Assembly: GCA_020048915.1 (NCBI GenBank) | Contig: JAIFLU010000033.1 | Location: 62,001-126,000 of the forward strand | Reading direction: 5' to 3' | Origin: Bacteroidota bacterium | GTDB taxonomy: Bacteria; Bacteroidota; Bacteroidia; Bacteroidales; JAAUTT01 | DNA length: 64,000 bases | Shown: positions 1-9,142 of the stretch, in pieces | Layout: every line of letters begins with the position of its first letter | How positions within the stretch are numbered: position 1 is the stretch's first letter | The notes under the pieces: generated by a model | What the model saw: the letters and a program-made list of their open reading frames with translations, nothing else | What the model was told of the DNA's origin: nothing | The model's database searches: none | Translations under genes and position numbers: made by a program

Positions 1-484
1 AATAATCCAGCCTAGGTAGAAAAATGCATTTAAAAGTGAGGGAAGGGATTATTGATAATGCTGTAAATGTATAGATAAAACTTTCCTACATCAGCCTGTA
101 AATGCTGCAATTGTGTTTCAGCTGTTCATGGGTTTGCAGGAGTTTTAAAATCCGGGTTTTCATAACAAATTTATAATAGTTCCCTATACCAATAAACAGG
201 TATATTTTTTTTAAGAATTGTATTAATTACAAAACAATATTTAATGTCGTTTAGTTAAGGAAGACTCTTGTTTTTAATGCCTGCACTAACCCCTCGGTCC
301 CCAAAATGAGAAGGTCCGCGCTCGGTTCTCTTTAGGAAAATAAAAGGTGTGCGATGGTAAATTTCCACTAACTAAACGACTTTGAATCCCAAATAGAGAA
401 CTCTCAGGTAAATGGTTGGGTAAAACGTTAAATTGTAATTTGAGACTTTTTCATACCATTTTTTATTTTCTTAAGTGCAAAAAA

Positions 485-961
485 TTATTTTGCAAACAAT
501 ACAGTCCGGCGCTCCATTTTTACAGGTTTTCCGGTTAGTTTACAACTGGCATTCAACCTGATGTCTGCTGATGATGCACCTATTTTAAATTCATATTCTC
601 CGGCATCAATCCTCCAAATGTTATCTGAATAATGTGCCAACTGCTGTGACGATACTTTAAAAGTTACTGTTTTCATTTCACCGGGTTTCAGGTCCACCCT
701 TTGGAATCCTTTTAATTGTATTGGCTTTAAAGGCTGGTTACTATTAGGTGAAATGTAAAGCTGCACAATTTCGGTTCCTTCTTTTGACCCTGTGTTTTTA
801 ATATTGCAAGAAACTTCAATATACCCGGCATTAGTTTTTACCGATGCAGGCACTATTATATTGCTATACACGACAGTTGTATAGGAAAGTCCGAAACCAA
901 ACGGATAACAATGGAATAAAAATCCTGCAAGGCTCGTAAATACAATCCTTATATCTCCGAC
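485..961 (-). pseudogene. C-terminal remnant of a GH3 beta-glucosidase-type protein (Fn3-like domain only)
   Basis: ORF 485..871 is a GH3 C-terminal Fn3-like domain. The same frame extends upstream without a stop and reads ...LFHCYPFGFGLSYTTVVYSN..., the GH3 YPFGxGLSYT hallmark. The catalytic domain is absent and the isomerase gene starts immediately upstream. Confidence 0.8.
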
Positions 962-965
962 ATCT

Positions 966-1910
966 TTACTGCTTTATTAGTTTAATAGCTTCTTTGTTCA
1001 GGAAATCGATACATTGCATAAGTTCCCTATGCTGCCTGCTTCCCCAGCTTTCGTATTCGAGGGTTAGCACACCTTTGAATTTCTGCCTTTTTAGTTCTGC
1101 CAATAGTTTTGGGGCATTAAGTATACCAGTACCAAGAGGCACATCCTGCTTTTCGATGTTTAAATCTTTGAAGTGAACCGAATTAATATGGCCTTCAACT
1201 TTTTTCAGACAATCCAATGGTTTCAAACCGGAGCGATACCAATGACCCACATCGGTACACATGCCTATTTCAGGTGAATGTGGTTTTACAATACCCAGGG
1301 CAAAATCAGGATCCCAGAATTTATAATTCTCGTTATTTGATTTTTTGGGATGATTATGTACTGCAATTTTTATTTTATATTCCTTGCAAAGCCTTGCAGT
1401 GAGTTCCATTGCATCCTTATTGCCAGGATCGGGCTCTGTAGTTATTGTTTCTATGCCTAATTCTTTCGCCCAGGCAAACAGTTTACGAATATTTTCTTCG
1501 TTTCTAGGGAAAGGGTCGACCCAAATCGCAATAGCCGCAATGCCCGTTTCCTTTAGTTTGGCTTTTACCTTATCAAGACATGCTTTATCCATATCCGGAC
1601 CGCTTTTTTGAGGGATGTCTTTCGATACTTTTTGGTATGAAAGCATTTCGACATAATGCACGCCAAGACTTTGGATGCTGTCGAGTGCATCGAAAAAAGT
1701 TAGTTGGTTGTATGTCCAGCATTGGATGGCAACTTTCCAACCCAGTTGGGACATTGTTTTCTCATCAACGCCTTTGTATGGTGTATTTTGAGCATTAATG
1801 GTTTGTTGTGAAATACAAAAAACAAGAAACATTGCTAAAGCTGCTTGTTTGATATACCAACTAAAACGAATTCCGGAAGTTTCAATACAAGAAATAGTTA
1901 GTGTTTTCAT
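966..1910 (-). CDS. Exported sugar phosphate isomerase/epimerase-like TIM barrel (AP_endonuc_2 family)
   Basis: 314 aa; N-terminal hydrophobic signal; AVHNHPKKS, CTDVGHW, VHFKDL, LTLEYESWG motifs. Confidence 0.8.
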   Translation of the reverse strand: MKTLTISCIETSGIRFSWYIKQAALAMFLVFCISQQTINAQNTPYKGVDEKTMSQLGWKVAIQCWTYNQLTFFDALDSIQSLGVHYVEMLSYQKVSKDIPQKSGPDMDKACLDKVKAKLKETGIAAIAIWVDPFPRNEENIRKLFAWAKELGIETITTEPDPGNKDAMELTARLCKEYKIKIAVHNHPKKSNNENYKFWDPDFALGIVKPHSPEIGMCTDVGHWYRSGLKPLDCLKKVEGHINSVHFKDLNIEKQDVPLGTGILNAPKLLAELKRQKFKGVLTLEYESWGSRQHRELMQCIDFLNKEAIKLIKQ

Positions 1911-1920
1911 TTTATTTAAT

Positions 1921-2883
1921 TTAATTGATTTTCAGGATATTATTAATGTATTCGATTGCCTTTTGGTTAGCAACATCAGGAGTATATTTGTTGCTTTCGT
2001 ATTCGATATCGATATAGCCTTTGTAGCCATCTTTTACCATAGCTTTTATACATTCCGCGAAATTGATGTCGCCCTCGCCAATGAGTTCGTTCGAGAAATC
2101 GCGGCGGGTAGAGCCATTGGTATTTGCTTTATCATACCAGCGCCCATCCTTGAAATGAGCATGTACAATATGCTCTCGGCAGGCGTTGTAAAAAGCAAGG
2201 GGGTCTTCGCCCATTGCAAAAACATTGCCGGCATCGAACACCAATTTAATGCCGGGCACTTCACGAACAACCCTTAGCATTTCAGCCGAAGTTGAAAGCG
2301 GACTGTGCCGGATGCTCTCGATGGTCAATGTTAAACCGGCAGCATTTGTCAGCACAATAGCCTCCTGCAAGCCATTTATCCAGTTAACACGGCATTCCTC
2401 GTCAGTCATTCCCGAATTTCCAGGTGTATGGATCATTACTTTATCGGTGCCTAAACGCTTTGCTATTTCAATGGCCTTTTTTACTTCTTCAATCCCGGCT
2501 TCCCTCTCAGCCTTTGTAGGTTTATTGAGTGGTGGAAAAAACGTGTAGCACACCACTTTTTGGCCATGCGCTTCCAATACTTTACGGATACTGTCGGGGT
2601 CCAAAGGCGAAAAAGAATGCGACACAATGTCGACTCCTTCAACACCAAGCTCCTGACCTACTTTACACATCTTTTGGAGGTCGAAATTGCCATCCTTTTT
2701 CCAATCCTGCCGGGCAAAAGTATAGGTCATAAGGGCAAATTTCATTTTATTAGCCTGCATCGAAGCGGCTTTCCCCTGTTGCGAATATGTCTCCTGCAAA
2801 AGGAAAGGAGCAAACATAATACCTGCAATAACCACAATGACGCCATAATAGCGGTAATAATTAATTTTACTTGTTGTTCTCAT
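1921..2883 (-). CDS. Exported sugar phosphate isomerase/epimerase-like TIM barrel
   Basis: 320 aa; signal-like N-terminus; LTIESI, VFDAGNVF, VHAHFKDGRW, IDIEYES motifs. Confidence 0.8.
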   Translation of the reverse strand: MRTTSKINYYRYYGVIVVIAGIMFAPFLLQETYSQQGKAASMQANKMKFALMTYTFARQDWKKDGNFDLQKMCKVGQELGVEGVDIVSHSFSPLDPDSIRKVLEAHGQKVVCYTFFPPLNKPTKAEREAGIEEVKKAIEIAKRLGTDKVMIHTPGNSGMTDEECRVNWINGLQEAIVLTNAAGLTLTIESIRHSPLSTSAEMLRVVREVPGIKLVFDAGNVFAMGEDPLAFYNACREHIVHAHFKDGRWYDKANTNGSTRRDFSNELIGEGDINFAECIKAMVKDGYKGYIDIEYESNKYTPDVANQKAIEYINNILKIN

Positions 2884-2894
2884 AGTTTCGATTT

Positions 2895-3854
2895 TTAAAA
2901 AAACTGGATTCCTGTTGACCCGCCAATTGTTTTCAAGGTTATGGTTGCCTTTTCGTACTCCTCGCTGGTGTTCATGTGTTCCATCATGAGCGGAATATCT
3001 TTAAGCTTGCTCAAACATGTCAGGTAGGTTTTAAAATCAACTATACCTGTTCCGAGCATTACATCATCGAAATGGATGGTATAGGCATCCCGGAGTTTAA
3101 TATCCTTGGCATGGCAGTTTTTAATGTATGGCCCCAGCTTTTCGAAACATTCTTTTATCAGATCGCCGTTATTAAAGTATTTTGAAGGGGAGTTGATCAT
3201 GTTCACCGGGTCGAGGTTTACGGCCAGGGCTTTTCTGTCGATAGCTTTTATAAGGTCTAAGTACGAATCCACCGAATCGGGATAGCTCCAGGGCAAGGAT
3301 TCTAATGCGAAGAATGTTCTTGTCGGTTTGATTTCATCGATAATTTCCCTGGTAACTTGCACGATCATGTCGAAGGTTTCTTTCTTCAGATTATCGGGAT
3401 GTGGCCCAACAATGGAATTGCCGCGCGATCCGGTAACATTTACGCAACAATTGGCACCAATGAGTTCGGCAAGAGCCAACGAATCCTTACATTTTTTAAC
3501 CGCTTTTTTTCTGGCTTCCTCATCGCTGCTGATCGGGTTGCTCCAGGCTCCCACTTCAGCAATAACAATATTTGCTTCTTTGGCCGCTTTTTCAAACGAT
3601 TTGACGGTTTGCTCATCGGCGTCCACCGAAACCGGGCAAAGGGCAGCGCTGTACCTTTTTGCTTTTAGGGTTCTAACCCACTCATCAGGGTCTTTTAAAT
3701 CACCCCAAACAGGACCACCAAGGCGAATAAAGTTATTTCTGTCGGGATCAAAAGTACCAATACCCATAGCACTTTCCGCGAGCAATGCGGCTGAACCAGC
3801 TAAGCTTAGTTTTGTAAACTGTCGACGAGAGAATGTAGTTGCCATTATTTTCAA
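2895..3854 (-). CDS. Tat-type exported sugar phosphate isomerase/epimerase-like protein
   Basis: 319 aa; SRRQFTKLSLAGSAAL twin-arginine-like leader; ALESLPW, VNLDPVNM, CHAKDIKL motifs. Confidence 0.78.
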   Translation of the reverse strand: MKIMATTFSRRQFTKLSLAGSAALLAESAMGIGTFDPDRNNFIRLGGPVWGDLKDPDEWVRTLKAKRYSAALCPVSVDADEQTVKSFEKAAKEANIVIAEVGAWSNPISSDEEARKKAVKKCKDSLALAELIGANCCVNVTGSRGNSIVGPHPDNLKKETFDMIVQVTREIIDEIKPTRTFFALESLPWSYPDSVDSYLDLIKAIDRKALAVNLDPVNMINSPSKYFNNGDLIKECFEKLGPYIKNCHAKDIKLRDAYTIHFDDVMLGTGIVDFKTYLTCLSKLKDIPLMMEHMNTSEEYEKATITLKTIGGSTGIQFF

Positions 3855-3858
3855 TGTA

Positions 3859-5880
3859 TTACTTCATAGCTTTTATGCGAATAACCGTAAAAGAGTTTGG
3901 TTTAAGCGTATAATCCATTCCCGTACCTTTTATCGGTAATTCGGAAATTTGAGGTACAACTTCGTTGGGGTTATCGAGCGAGTTCTCGGCAGTAGCATCG
4001 GTGTGCCAAAGCGCAGTAACCTTCGCTATTTTTCCAAGTTTCTTAATTCCCTCGAAATTTATAGTTATAGGCAAGGGGGTTTGTTTCTTGCTAACAACTT
4101 TCACTATGTATTCGCCTACTTGCGTGTTGAAGCCGCCCAACGCCCATATTTCCTGCTCGTCGGGGTTGGTAACTTTTGGTACTGATGTTTCGAGCGTGTA
4201 ATCGGGGCGGTTATGCGCAAGTAGTTTTTGTACATAGTACGAACTGCGCCCTGCAACCCGAGCATTGTCAATAGCAATCATGTTTACCGGCCATGCAATA
4301 TCGTTTTCGTGGTAAAACAAGGGTGCATACGAACTCATTTTTACAATGTCGCTGTTGCGTTCCAAGCCAATAAGATAAGCAGCTTCGGCCAATGCCGCGG
4401 TTATATTCCCATTGCCAACGTTGGACGTAACACCATATTCGCCCACATAAATACTCGGGCTAGTGCGGTCGTAAGTGTCGTACTGCGAAACGTTTTTGAA
4501 AAAACTTTCGGGCGAACCGTACTTGTGGTGGTCGGTAATTTCAACTGTTCCGCCATCGACCTTATCGAAATTGCTGATGATATGTAAGTTTGGATATTTC
4601 GCTTTTATTGCATTGTAAAACAACTTGTAATTGTCGGCATACACCTTGCCACTGGCTTCGTTTCCTATTTCGATGTATTTCAGGCTGAAAGCTTCGGAGT
4701 GCCCATTGGCTACCCGCATGGCTCCCCATTTCGAATCGACAGAACCAAGGGCATATTCGAGGGCATCCATTGCTTCGTCAACAAACAGGTGAACATCTTC
4801 GGGCTTGGCAACTTCCGAGTTACGGTAATTATCGCTGAAACCGGGGTTACATACCCAAAGGGCATCGGCGCCAATGTCTTCGCATAATTGAAGGTATTCG
4901 TGAAAACCAAGACCATTGCTTGTCCAGTAGCCCCAAAGGTTCATGGTACCCTTGCGTTGGGCAATGTCGCCTATGGAGTTTTTCCATTGTATACGGTTGT
5001 CGAGGTTCAAGCCCCCTACAATTGCTCCTCCCGGGAATCTTACAAAAGAAGGTTTCAGGTCGGCAAGCAATTGCGCAGCATCGGCACGCATGCCGTTGGT
5101 GCGGTTTTTAAAGGTATTACGCGGAAACAAGGACACGATATCGAACCATACCGTGTCGGGTGCATTTAAATAAAAAGCCAAGCGCCCATTGGCATCTGAA
5201 GCATCGGGTGTAAATGAGCAAGTGTATTTTTTCCAGTTTTTGCCTATATCTTTCATGTCGGTTTGCGCGTATGCCTGATGACCGATGGCGCTTTCGAGTG
5301 CAACAGAAAGGCTTGAATTGTTATTTGTCCGGGCATAAAAAGATAAATCGTAGGTTTGACCTGCAATAAAATTCATCCCCCAAAAGCCATTGTTGGCCAC
5401 TCCCATCTTTCCTCCCGGGTTAGAGCATATAAGCCTCATCGAATGCGGGTTACGGTCGTTCAAGGCTCCGTCCGATACTTGTTTTATATAGCCTTGGGCA
5501 TTCCCTTTTTTAACAATCGACCAGCCATGCAGCGAATTTGTAAACCATTTACGCTCCTGCCAACTGTCTTTCGTTCTCAATAAATTTCCTGCCCAGAAGG
5601 CTCCTTTTGGTAAGGTGTTATATTCAAAATCGCGGTTGATAACCATTTCGGCATACAAACCGCCTTCGCCAGCGTGATTAATCTCTTCGAAAAAGATGCC
5701 ATAAAGGGTTTTGCTTACTTCTACTCCTTTTTTGTCAGCCGATATTGAAATAACCGTCGGCTGTGCAATTAACACGGCATAGAAAAAAATGGCTATTATA
5801 AAACTTAATGAATGCTTTAGTTGAATATTTGTCATTTTAAGAATTAAATAGGAAAACTTATGAATCGTATTTGCCCTCAC
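3859..5880 (-). CDS. Alpha-L-arabinofuranosidase, GH51-like
   Basis: 673 aa; LYGIFFEEINHAGEGGLYAEMVINRDFE, FVRFPGGAIVGG, KYIEIGNEASG, VGEYGV motifs characteristic of GH51. Confidence 0.9.
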   Translation of the reverse strand: MRANTIHKFSYLILKMTNIQLKHSLSFIIAIFFYAVLIAQPTVISISADKKGVEVSKTLYGIFFEEINHAGEGGLYAEMVINRDFEYNTLPKGAFWAGNLLRTKDSWQERKWFTNSLHGWSIVKKGNAQGYIKQVSDGALNDRNPHSMRLICSNPGGKMGVANNGFWGMNFIAGQTYDLSFYARTNNNSSLSVALESAIGHQAYAQTDMKDIGKNWKKYTCSFTPDASDANGRLAFYLNAPDTVWFDIVSLFPRNTFKNRTNGMRADAAQLLADLKPSFVRFPGGAIVGGLNLDNRIQWKNSIGDIAQRKGTMNLWGYWTSNGLGFHEYLQLCEDIGADALWVCNPGFSDNYRNSEVAKPEDVHLFVDEAMDALEYALGSVDSKWGAMRVANGHSEAFSLKYIEIGNEASGKVYADNYKLFYNAIKAKYPNLHIISNFDKVDGGTVEITDHHKYGSPESFFKNVSQYDTYDRTSPSIYVGEYGVTSNVGNGNITAALAEAAYLIGLERNSDIVKMSSYAPLFYHENDIAWPVNMIAIDNARVAGRSSYYVQKLLAHNRPDYTLETSVPKVTNPDEQEIWALGGFNTQVGEYIVKVVSKKQTPLPITINFEGIKKLGKIAKVTALWHTDATAENSLDNPNEVVPQISELPIKGTGMDYTLKPNSFTVIRIKAMK

Positions 5881-5889
5881 CCCAAATAT

Positions 5890-6942
5890 TTACAATTTAA
5901 TAACCCTGATTTTTACCGCGTAGGCATTCTGTGGATTTTTAACCAGCATTAAATCAATATCATCATCACTAAACCCATTTTCTTTTAAGGCCGGAATAAG
6001 ATCATTGAAAATATTGTTATAACCTCTGAATTTACCACCGTTTTCCTGTCCGGGATTGTACCACCCTGCATCGTGCGAAATCAATACCTTATGAAGCAGA
6101 TTTACTTTTTTCAGTTCTGTTAAAATTTTTGCATAGAAGGCAATACCTCTGGACTCATCTGATTGGTCTGATAACTTTTGAATATTGTCAAGGGAAATCC
6201 ATGCACCCTGTTTTGCCGCTTTAATATACCCTTCAATGGTGCCATGCTGAGCATGTGTCCATACAAAGGCTTCAGGAGATACTCCCTCATTTTTCAGAAT
6301 TTCCAGTTGTGCAAACGCAGGGTCATCGGTGCCGGTATGTGAAACAATAGTCAGACCAGTGGCTTTGTGTGCAATAGCCGCAGCTTTTACAAGCTTTGCA
6401 TGCATTGGTGATAAAGTGTCTTTTCTTTCCACTCCAATTTTAATGAATCCTGGAAAAATACCGGTGCCTTCAATCCCATTGTTAAACTCTTCGATCCAAA
6501 CTTTGGCAATATCTTCAGCAGTATCGTCAAAAGCATGTTTAGGAAAAAATTTATTGTCTCTTGCCCCATAATAACCGGTATTGGTAACAATATTGATCCC
6601 GGATTTTTCGGAAAGTTCTTTATACAATAAAGGATCGCGGCCCAGATAAGCAGGAGTGCATTCAAAGAATGTTTTTACACCATTTTTCTTCGCTTCCATT
6701 AAAAAAGGAAGGGCGCATTCAATCACTTTCGATTTTTCCCAACGATGGTACCCTGTGCTGTCGGCCCCGATAAAATCGACCAGAATATGCTCATGAATCA
6801 GGCAAATACCCATTTTTTCAACCGGGATTTCGCCTTTGACGGTGATAAGTTTTAATTCTTGGGTTTTACATGAAATTGAAAAACAAAGGATTACAAAAAT
6901 GAAAAACGAGAATGAGCTCTTACTGAATATTGTAAACTTCAT
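5890..6942 (-). CDS. Phosphotriesterase-family metal-dependent hydrolase (possible lactonase), lipoprotein-like signal
   Basis: 350 aa; LIHEHILVDF HxH motif, VSHTGTD, WTHAQHG, LISHDAGW; leader ending in CFSISCKT (possible lipobox). Confidence 0.8.
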   Translation of the reverse strand: MKFTIFSKSSFSFFIFVILCFSISCKTQELKLITVKGEIPVEKMGICLIHEHILVDFIGADSTGYHRWEKSKVIECALPFLMEAKKNGVKTFFECTPAYLGRDPLLYKELSEKSGINIVTNTGYYGARDNKFFPKHAFDDTAEDIAKVWIEEFNNGIEGTGIFPGFIKIGVERKDTLSPMHAKLVKAAAIAHKATGLTIVSHTGTDDPAFAQLEILKNEGVSPEAFVWTHAQHGTIEGYIKAAKQGAWISLDNIQKLSDQSDESRGIAFYAKILTELKKVNLLHKVLISHDAGWYNPGQENGGKFRGYNNIFNDLIPALKENGFSDDDIDLMLVKNPQNAYAVKIRVIKL

Positions 6943-7158
6943 GACAGATTATTTTTAAAATTCATTTTGTTGTAAATATACAATTTAACTATGCTTCTAA
7001 ATTCCACGACACCGGCTTTTCTATTCCTTATTTCCGAAGCCAGACTATTGACGTTGGAGATTTCCATTGCCGCCCCATTGAATACGATCCGGATGTCTGG
7101 ATATGCTTTTGCTTGAAATAATATCCAGCAGTAAAATTTTTTTTCTGTTGTCCTTACT

Positions 7159-8118
7159 TTAATTAACAAGCTTCTTTGCCTGCTTCTCAACAAAGGCAAT
7201 ATTACGTGACATGTCTTCCTGAAGGGCAGGAGTATCATGTTCGAAATCAATTGTAACTGCACCCTTATAACCTTGGCGCGCAAGTTCTGCCAAGGATTCG
7301 GCACAAGCCCCTTGCCCCTCGCCGATGACAGTATTATTGCAAAAAAGTTCCCCTTTGGTCTGAATATCTTTGAGGTGGAAATTAAATATCCTGCCTTCAA
7401 GCTTTTTTAGGCACTCAACCGGATCGAGGTTTGAGCGGGCCCACTGTCCTCCGTCGGCTGTTGCTCCAACATAAGATCCTCGGCCATTAGACATTTCAAG
7501 CACTATTTCAGGACTCCAGTACTCCGAGCGTTCCCTCTGATGGTTATGAAGGGCCAACTTGACTTTATATTCTTCACAAAGCTCCTCAAGCATGTTTATA
7601 TACTCTTTTTTTTGGGGCGGTTCAGCTGTATAGACCACTGTTCCGAAATCCTTCCAGAAATCGAACAATCGTTTGGCCTGGTCGCGTTCGCCGGTAAAAT
7701 CAGTGAATATGGTGGGTACAGAAAGGCCATTATCGGCCAAACGGGCCTTGAGTTCTTTGCGGGCATCGCCGGGCATATTTTCATCTGCATTCATGCCGGG
7801 GCGTTTCGTGTCTAATTTCAAGTTGCTCCGAACTTCAAAATAATGAAGGCCTATCTCCGAAGCCATGTCCAAAGCCTCGAATAGTGAAAAGCGGCGGTAT
7901 GTATAACCTTGCACACTTACGCGCCAGCCCAGCTTATCGACATTAGGCAACTCAAGAGGCATTATGGGCTTCTTCACCTGTGCAAATACCGGCATGCGGG
8001 AAAGCAGCCCCAATCCAAGAGCCAGTGCTCCGCCTTTATATAGAAAATCGCGACGGTCAATTCCGGATTTTTGATTTTTGTTTTCTTCGAAAGAAACACT
8101 TGGTTTAGATGGTTTCAT
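7159..8118 (-). CDS. Tat-type exported sugar phosphate isomerase/epimerase-like protein
   Basis: 319 aa; IDRRDFLYKGGALALGLG leader; LALHNHQRE, ATADGGQW, FHLKDI, VTIDFEHD motifs; co-linear with the 966..1910 product. Confidence 0.8.
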   Translation of the reverse strand: MKPSKPSVSFEENKNQKSGIDRRDFLYKGGALALGLGLLSRMPVFAQVKKPIMPLELPNVDKLGWRVSVQGYTYRRFSLFEALDMASEIGLHYFEVRSNLKLDTKRPGMNADENMPGDARKELKARLADNGLSVPTIFTDFTGERDQAKRLFDFWKDFGTVVYTAEPPQKKEYINMLEELCEEYKVKLALHNHQRERSEYWSPEIVLEMSNGRGSYVGATADGGQWARSNLDPVECLKKLEGRIFNFHLKDIQTKGELFCNNTVIGEGQGACAESLAELARQGYKGAVTIDFEHDTPALQEDMSRNIAFVEKQAKKLVN

Positions 8119-8163
8119 GATTCAATATATTAATCTTATTTAATTGATTTCTTTGTAGTTAAA

Positions 8164-8964
8164 TCATTCATGTATCAACCGAATGCAAAAACCTGTTCTT
8201 TTGTGATGATGATTGTCGCCATATTTGGCAAACCAGGTATGAACGCTGGTATGATAAGCATCAGAATCGCTATACGGGGTAACACTCCACCAGTACACAC
8301 TGGTTTCAAACGCGTGAAAACTCCCTTCGTTCCATCTGCTACCTGCAGGGATAGCCGAATATCCCGATTTGTTGTTTGTTTGGGGATTATTGCCCACCAT
8401 TCCCAATGTATCCGGTAACGAATTGCCATAAGCATCTTTAACCTTGTAAGGCCAACCGGTTGTTGTTGCCATCGATTTGGCAACCTTGTTCCCTTCGGTT
8501 GTCCCATCGTAGTTGTACCCGTTGGCTATCAGGTAATCCCTGAGCACCAGTTGGTCCTCACGGGTAGGCACCCTCCATCCTTTTGGCGCAATCTTGCCGG
8601 AGCTTGCGGCGTACCAATTGTACAAAAAACCGTGCTTCTTTCCGTTTTCCTGATTGTTTTCGTAATAACAGAAACCCGGAGTGGTAAGGCTTTTCCATTC
8701 TTCGGCACCTGTAACGTTAGGGATCGGCGTACCGTCGTTGAACTTGGTTGTCCTAAGGTCTTCGACTGTCCATACCTGATTGCCGATTTTTACCGTATGG
8801 TAGATATTACCATCCGCGTCCTTCACGGTTTTCGACGAAGTGTCGGGTTTGAACGACGTAAGCATCATAGTTGTTATTGCGCTAATTAATAACACAATCA
8901 TTATTGTAAAGCCCGATTTTTTAAGGCTTTTTCCCGATAGAAGTTTACTAATTGTTGTTTCCAT
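8164..8964 (-). CDS. Secreted FISUMP-domain (Fibrobacter succinogenes major paralogous domain) protein
   Basis: DADGNIYHTVKIGNQVWTVEDLRTTKFNDGTPIPNV...GFCYYENN...YNWYAA...APKGWRVPT...GSRWNEGSFH...GFCIRLIHE. The track ORF extends to 8997; METTISK (ATG at 8964) is the more likely start. Confidence 0.8.
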   Translation of the reverse strand: METTISKLLSGKSLKKSGFTIMIVLLISAITTMMLTSFKPDTSSKTVKDADGNIYHTVKIGNQVWTVEDLRTTKFNDGTPIPNVTGAEEWKSLTTPGFCYYENNQENGKKHGFLYNWYAASSGKIAPKGWRVPTREDQLVLRDYLIANGYNYDGTTEGNKVAKSMATTTGWPYKVKDAYGNSLPDTLGMVGNNPQTNNKSGYSAIPAGSRWNEGSFHAFETSVYWWSVTPYSDSDAYHTSVHTWFAKYGDNHHHKRTGFCIRLIHE

Positions 8965-8994
8965 TGTTTTAATTTTAATTACATTGTTTATTAC

Positions 8995-9119
8995 CAATAC
9001 TTCGTTAATCTTATATTTTTATGGGCTAAAGCCCTTACATTTTAACCCCAGCCTAAAGGCTGGGGTTATTAAATATCAGCGTATTACTGGCTTCAGCCCA
9101 AAACTTTAACGAAGTATTG
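8995..9119. repeat. 125-bp nested inverted-repeat (MITE/REP-like) element
   Basis: 14-nt perfect terminal inverted repeat CAATACTTCGTTAA (8995-9008) / TTAACGAAGTATTG (9106-9119); internal hairpins AACCCCAGCC-TAAA-GGCTGGGGTT and GGGCTAAAGCCC / GGCTTCAGCCC. Confidence 0.8.
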
Positions 9120-9142
9120 TAATGTCTGATTTTGTATTAATA

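Noticed and set aside
1798-2277. 159-aa plus-strand ORF
   Set aside because: Antisense to two isomerase genes; shadow ORF.
3328-3939. 203-aa plus-strand ORF
   Set aside because: Antisense shadow of the isomerase 2895..3854 and the end of GH51; no domain features.
6939-7400. 153-aa minus ORF partly filling the gap between PTE-like and isomerase genes
   Set aside because: Its 5' half overlaps the isomerase in another frame. The intergenic part (YPDIRIVFNGAAMEISNVNSLASEIRNRKAGVVEF) might be a gene remnant, but I could not match it to a family.
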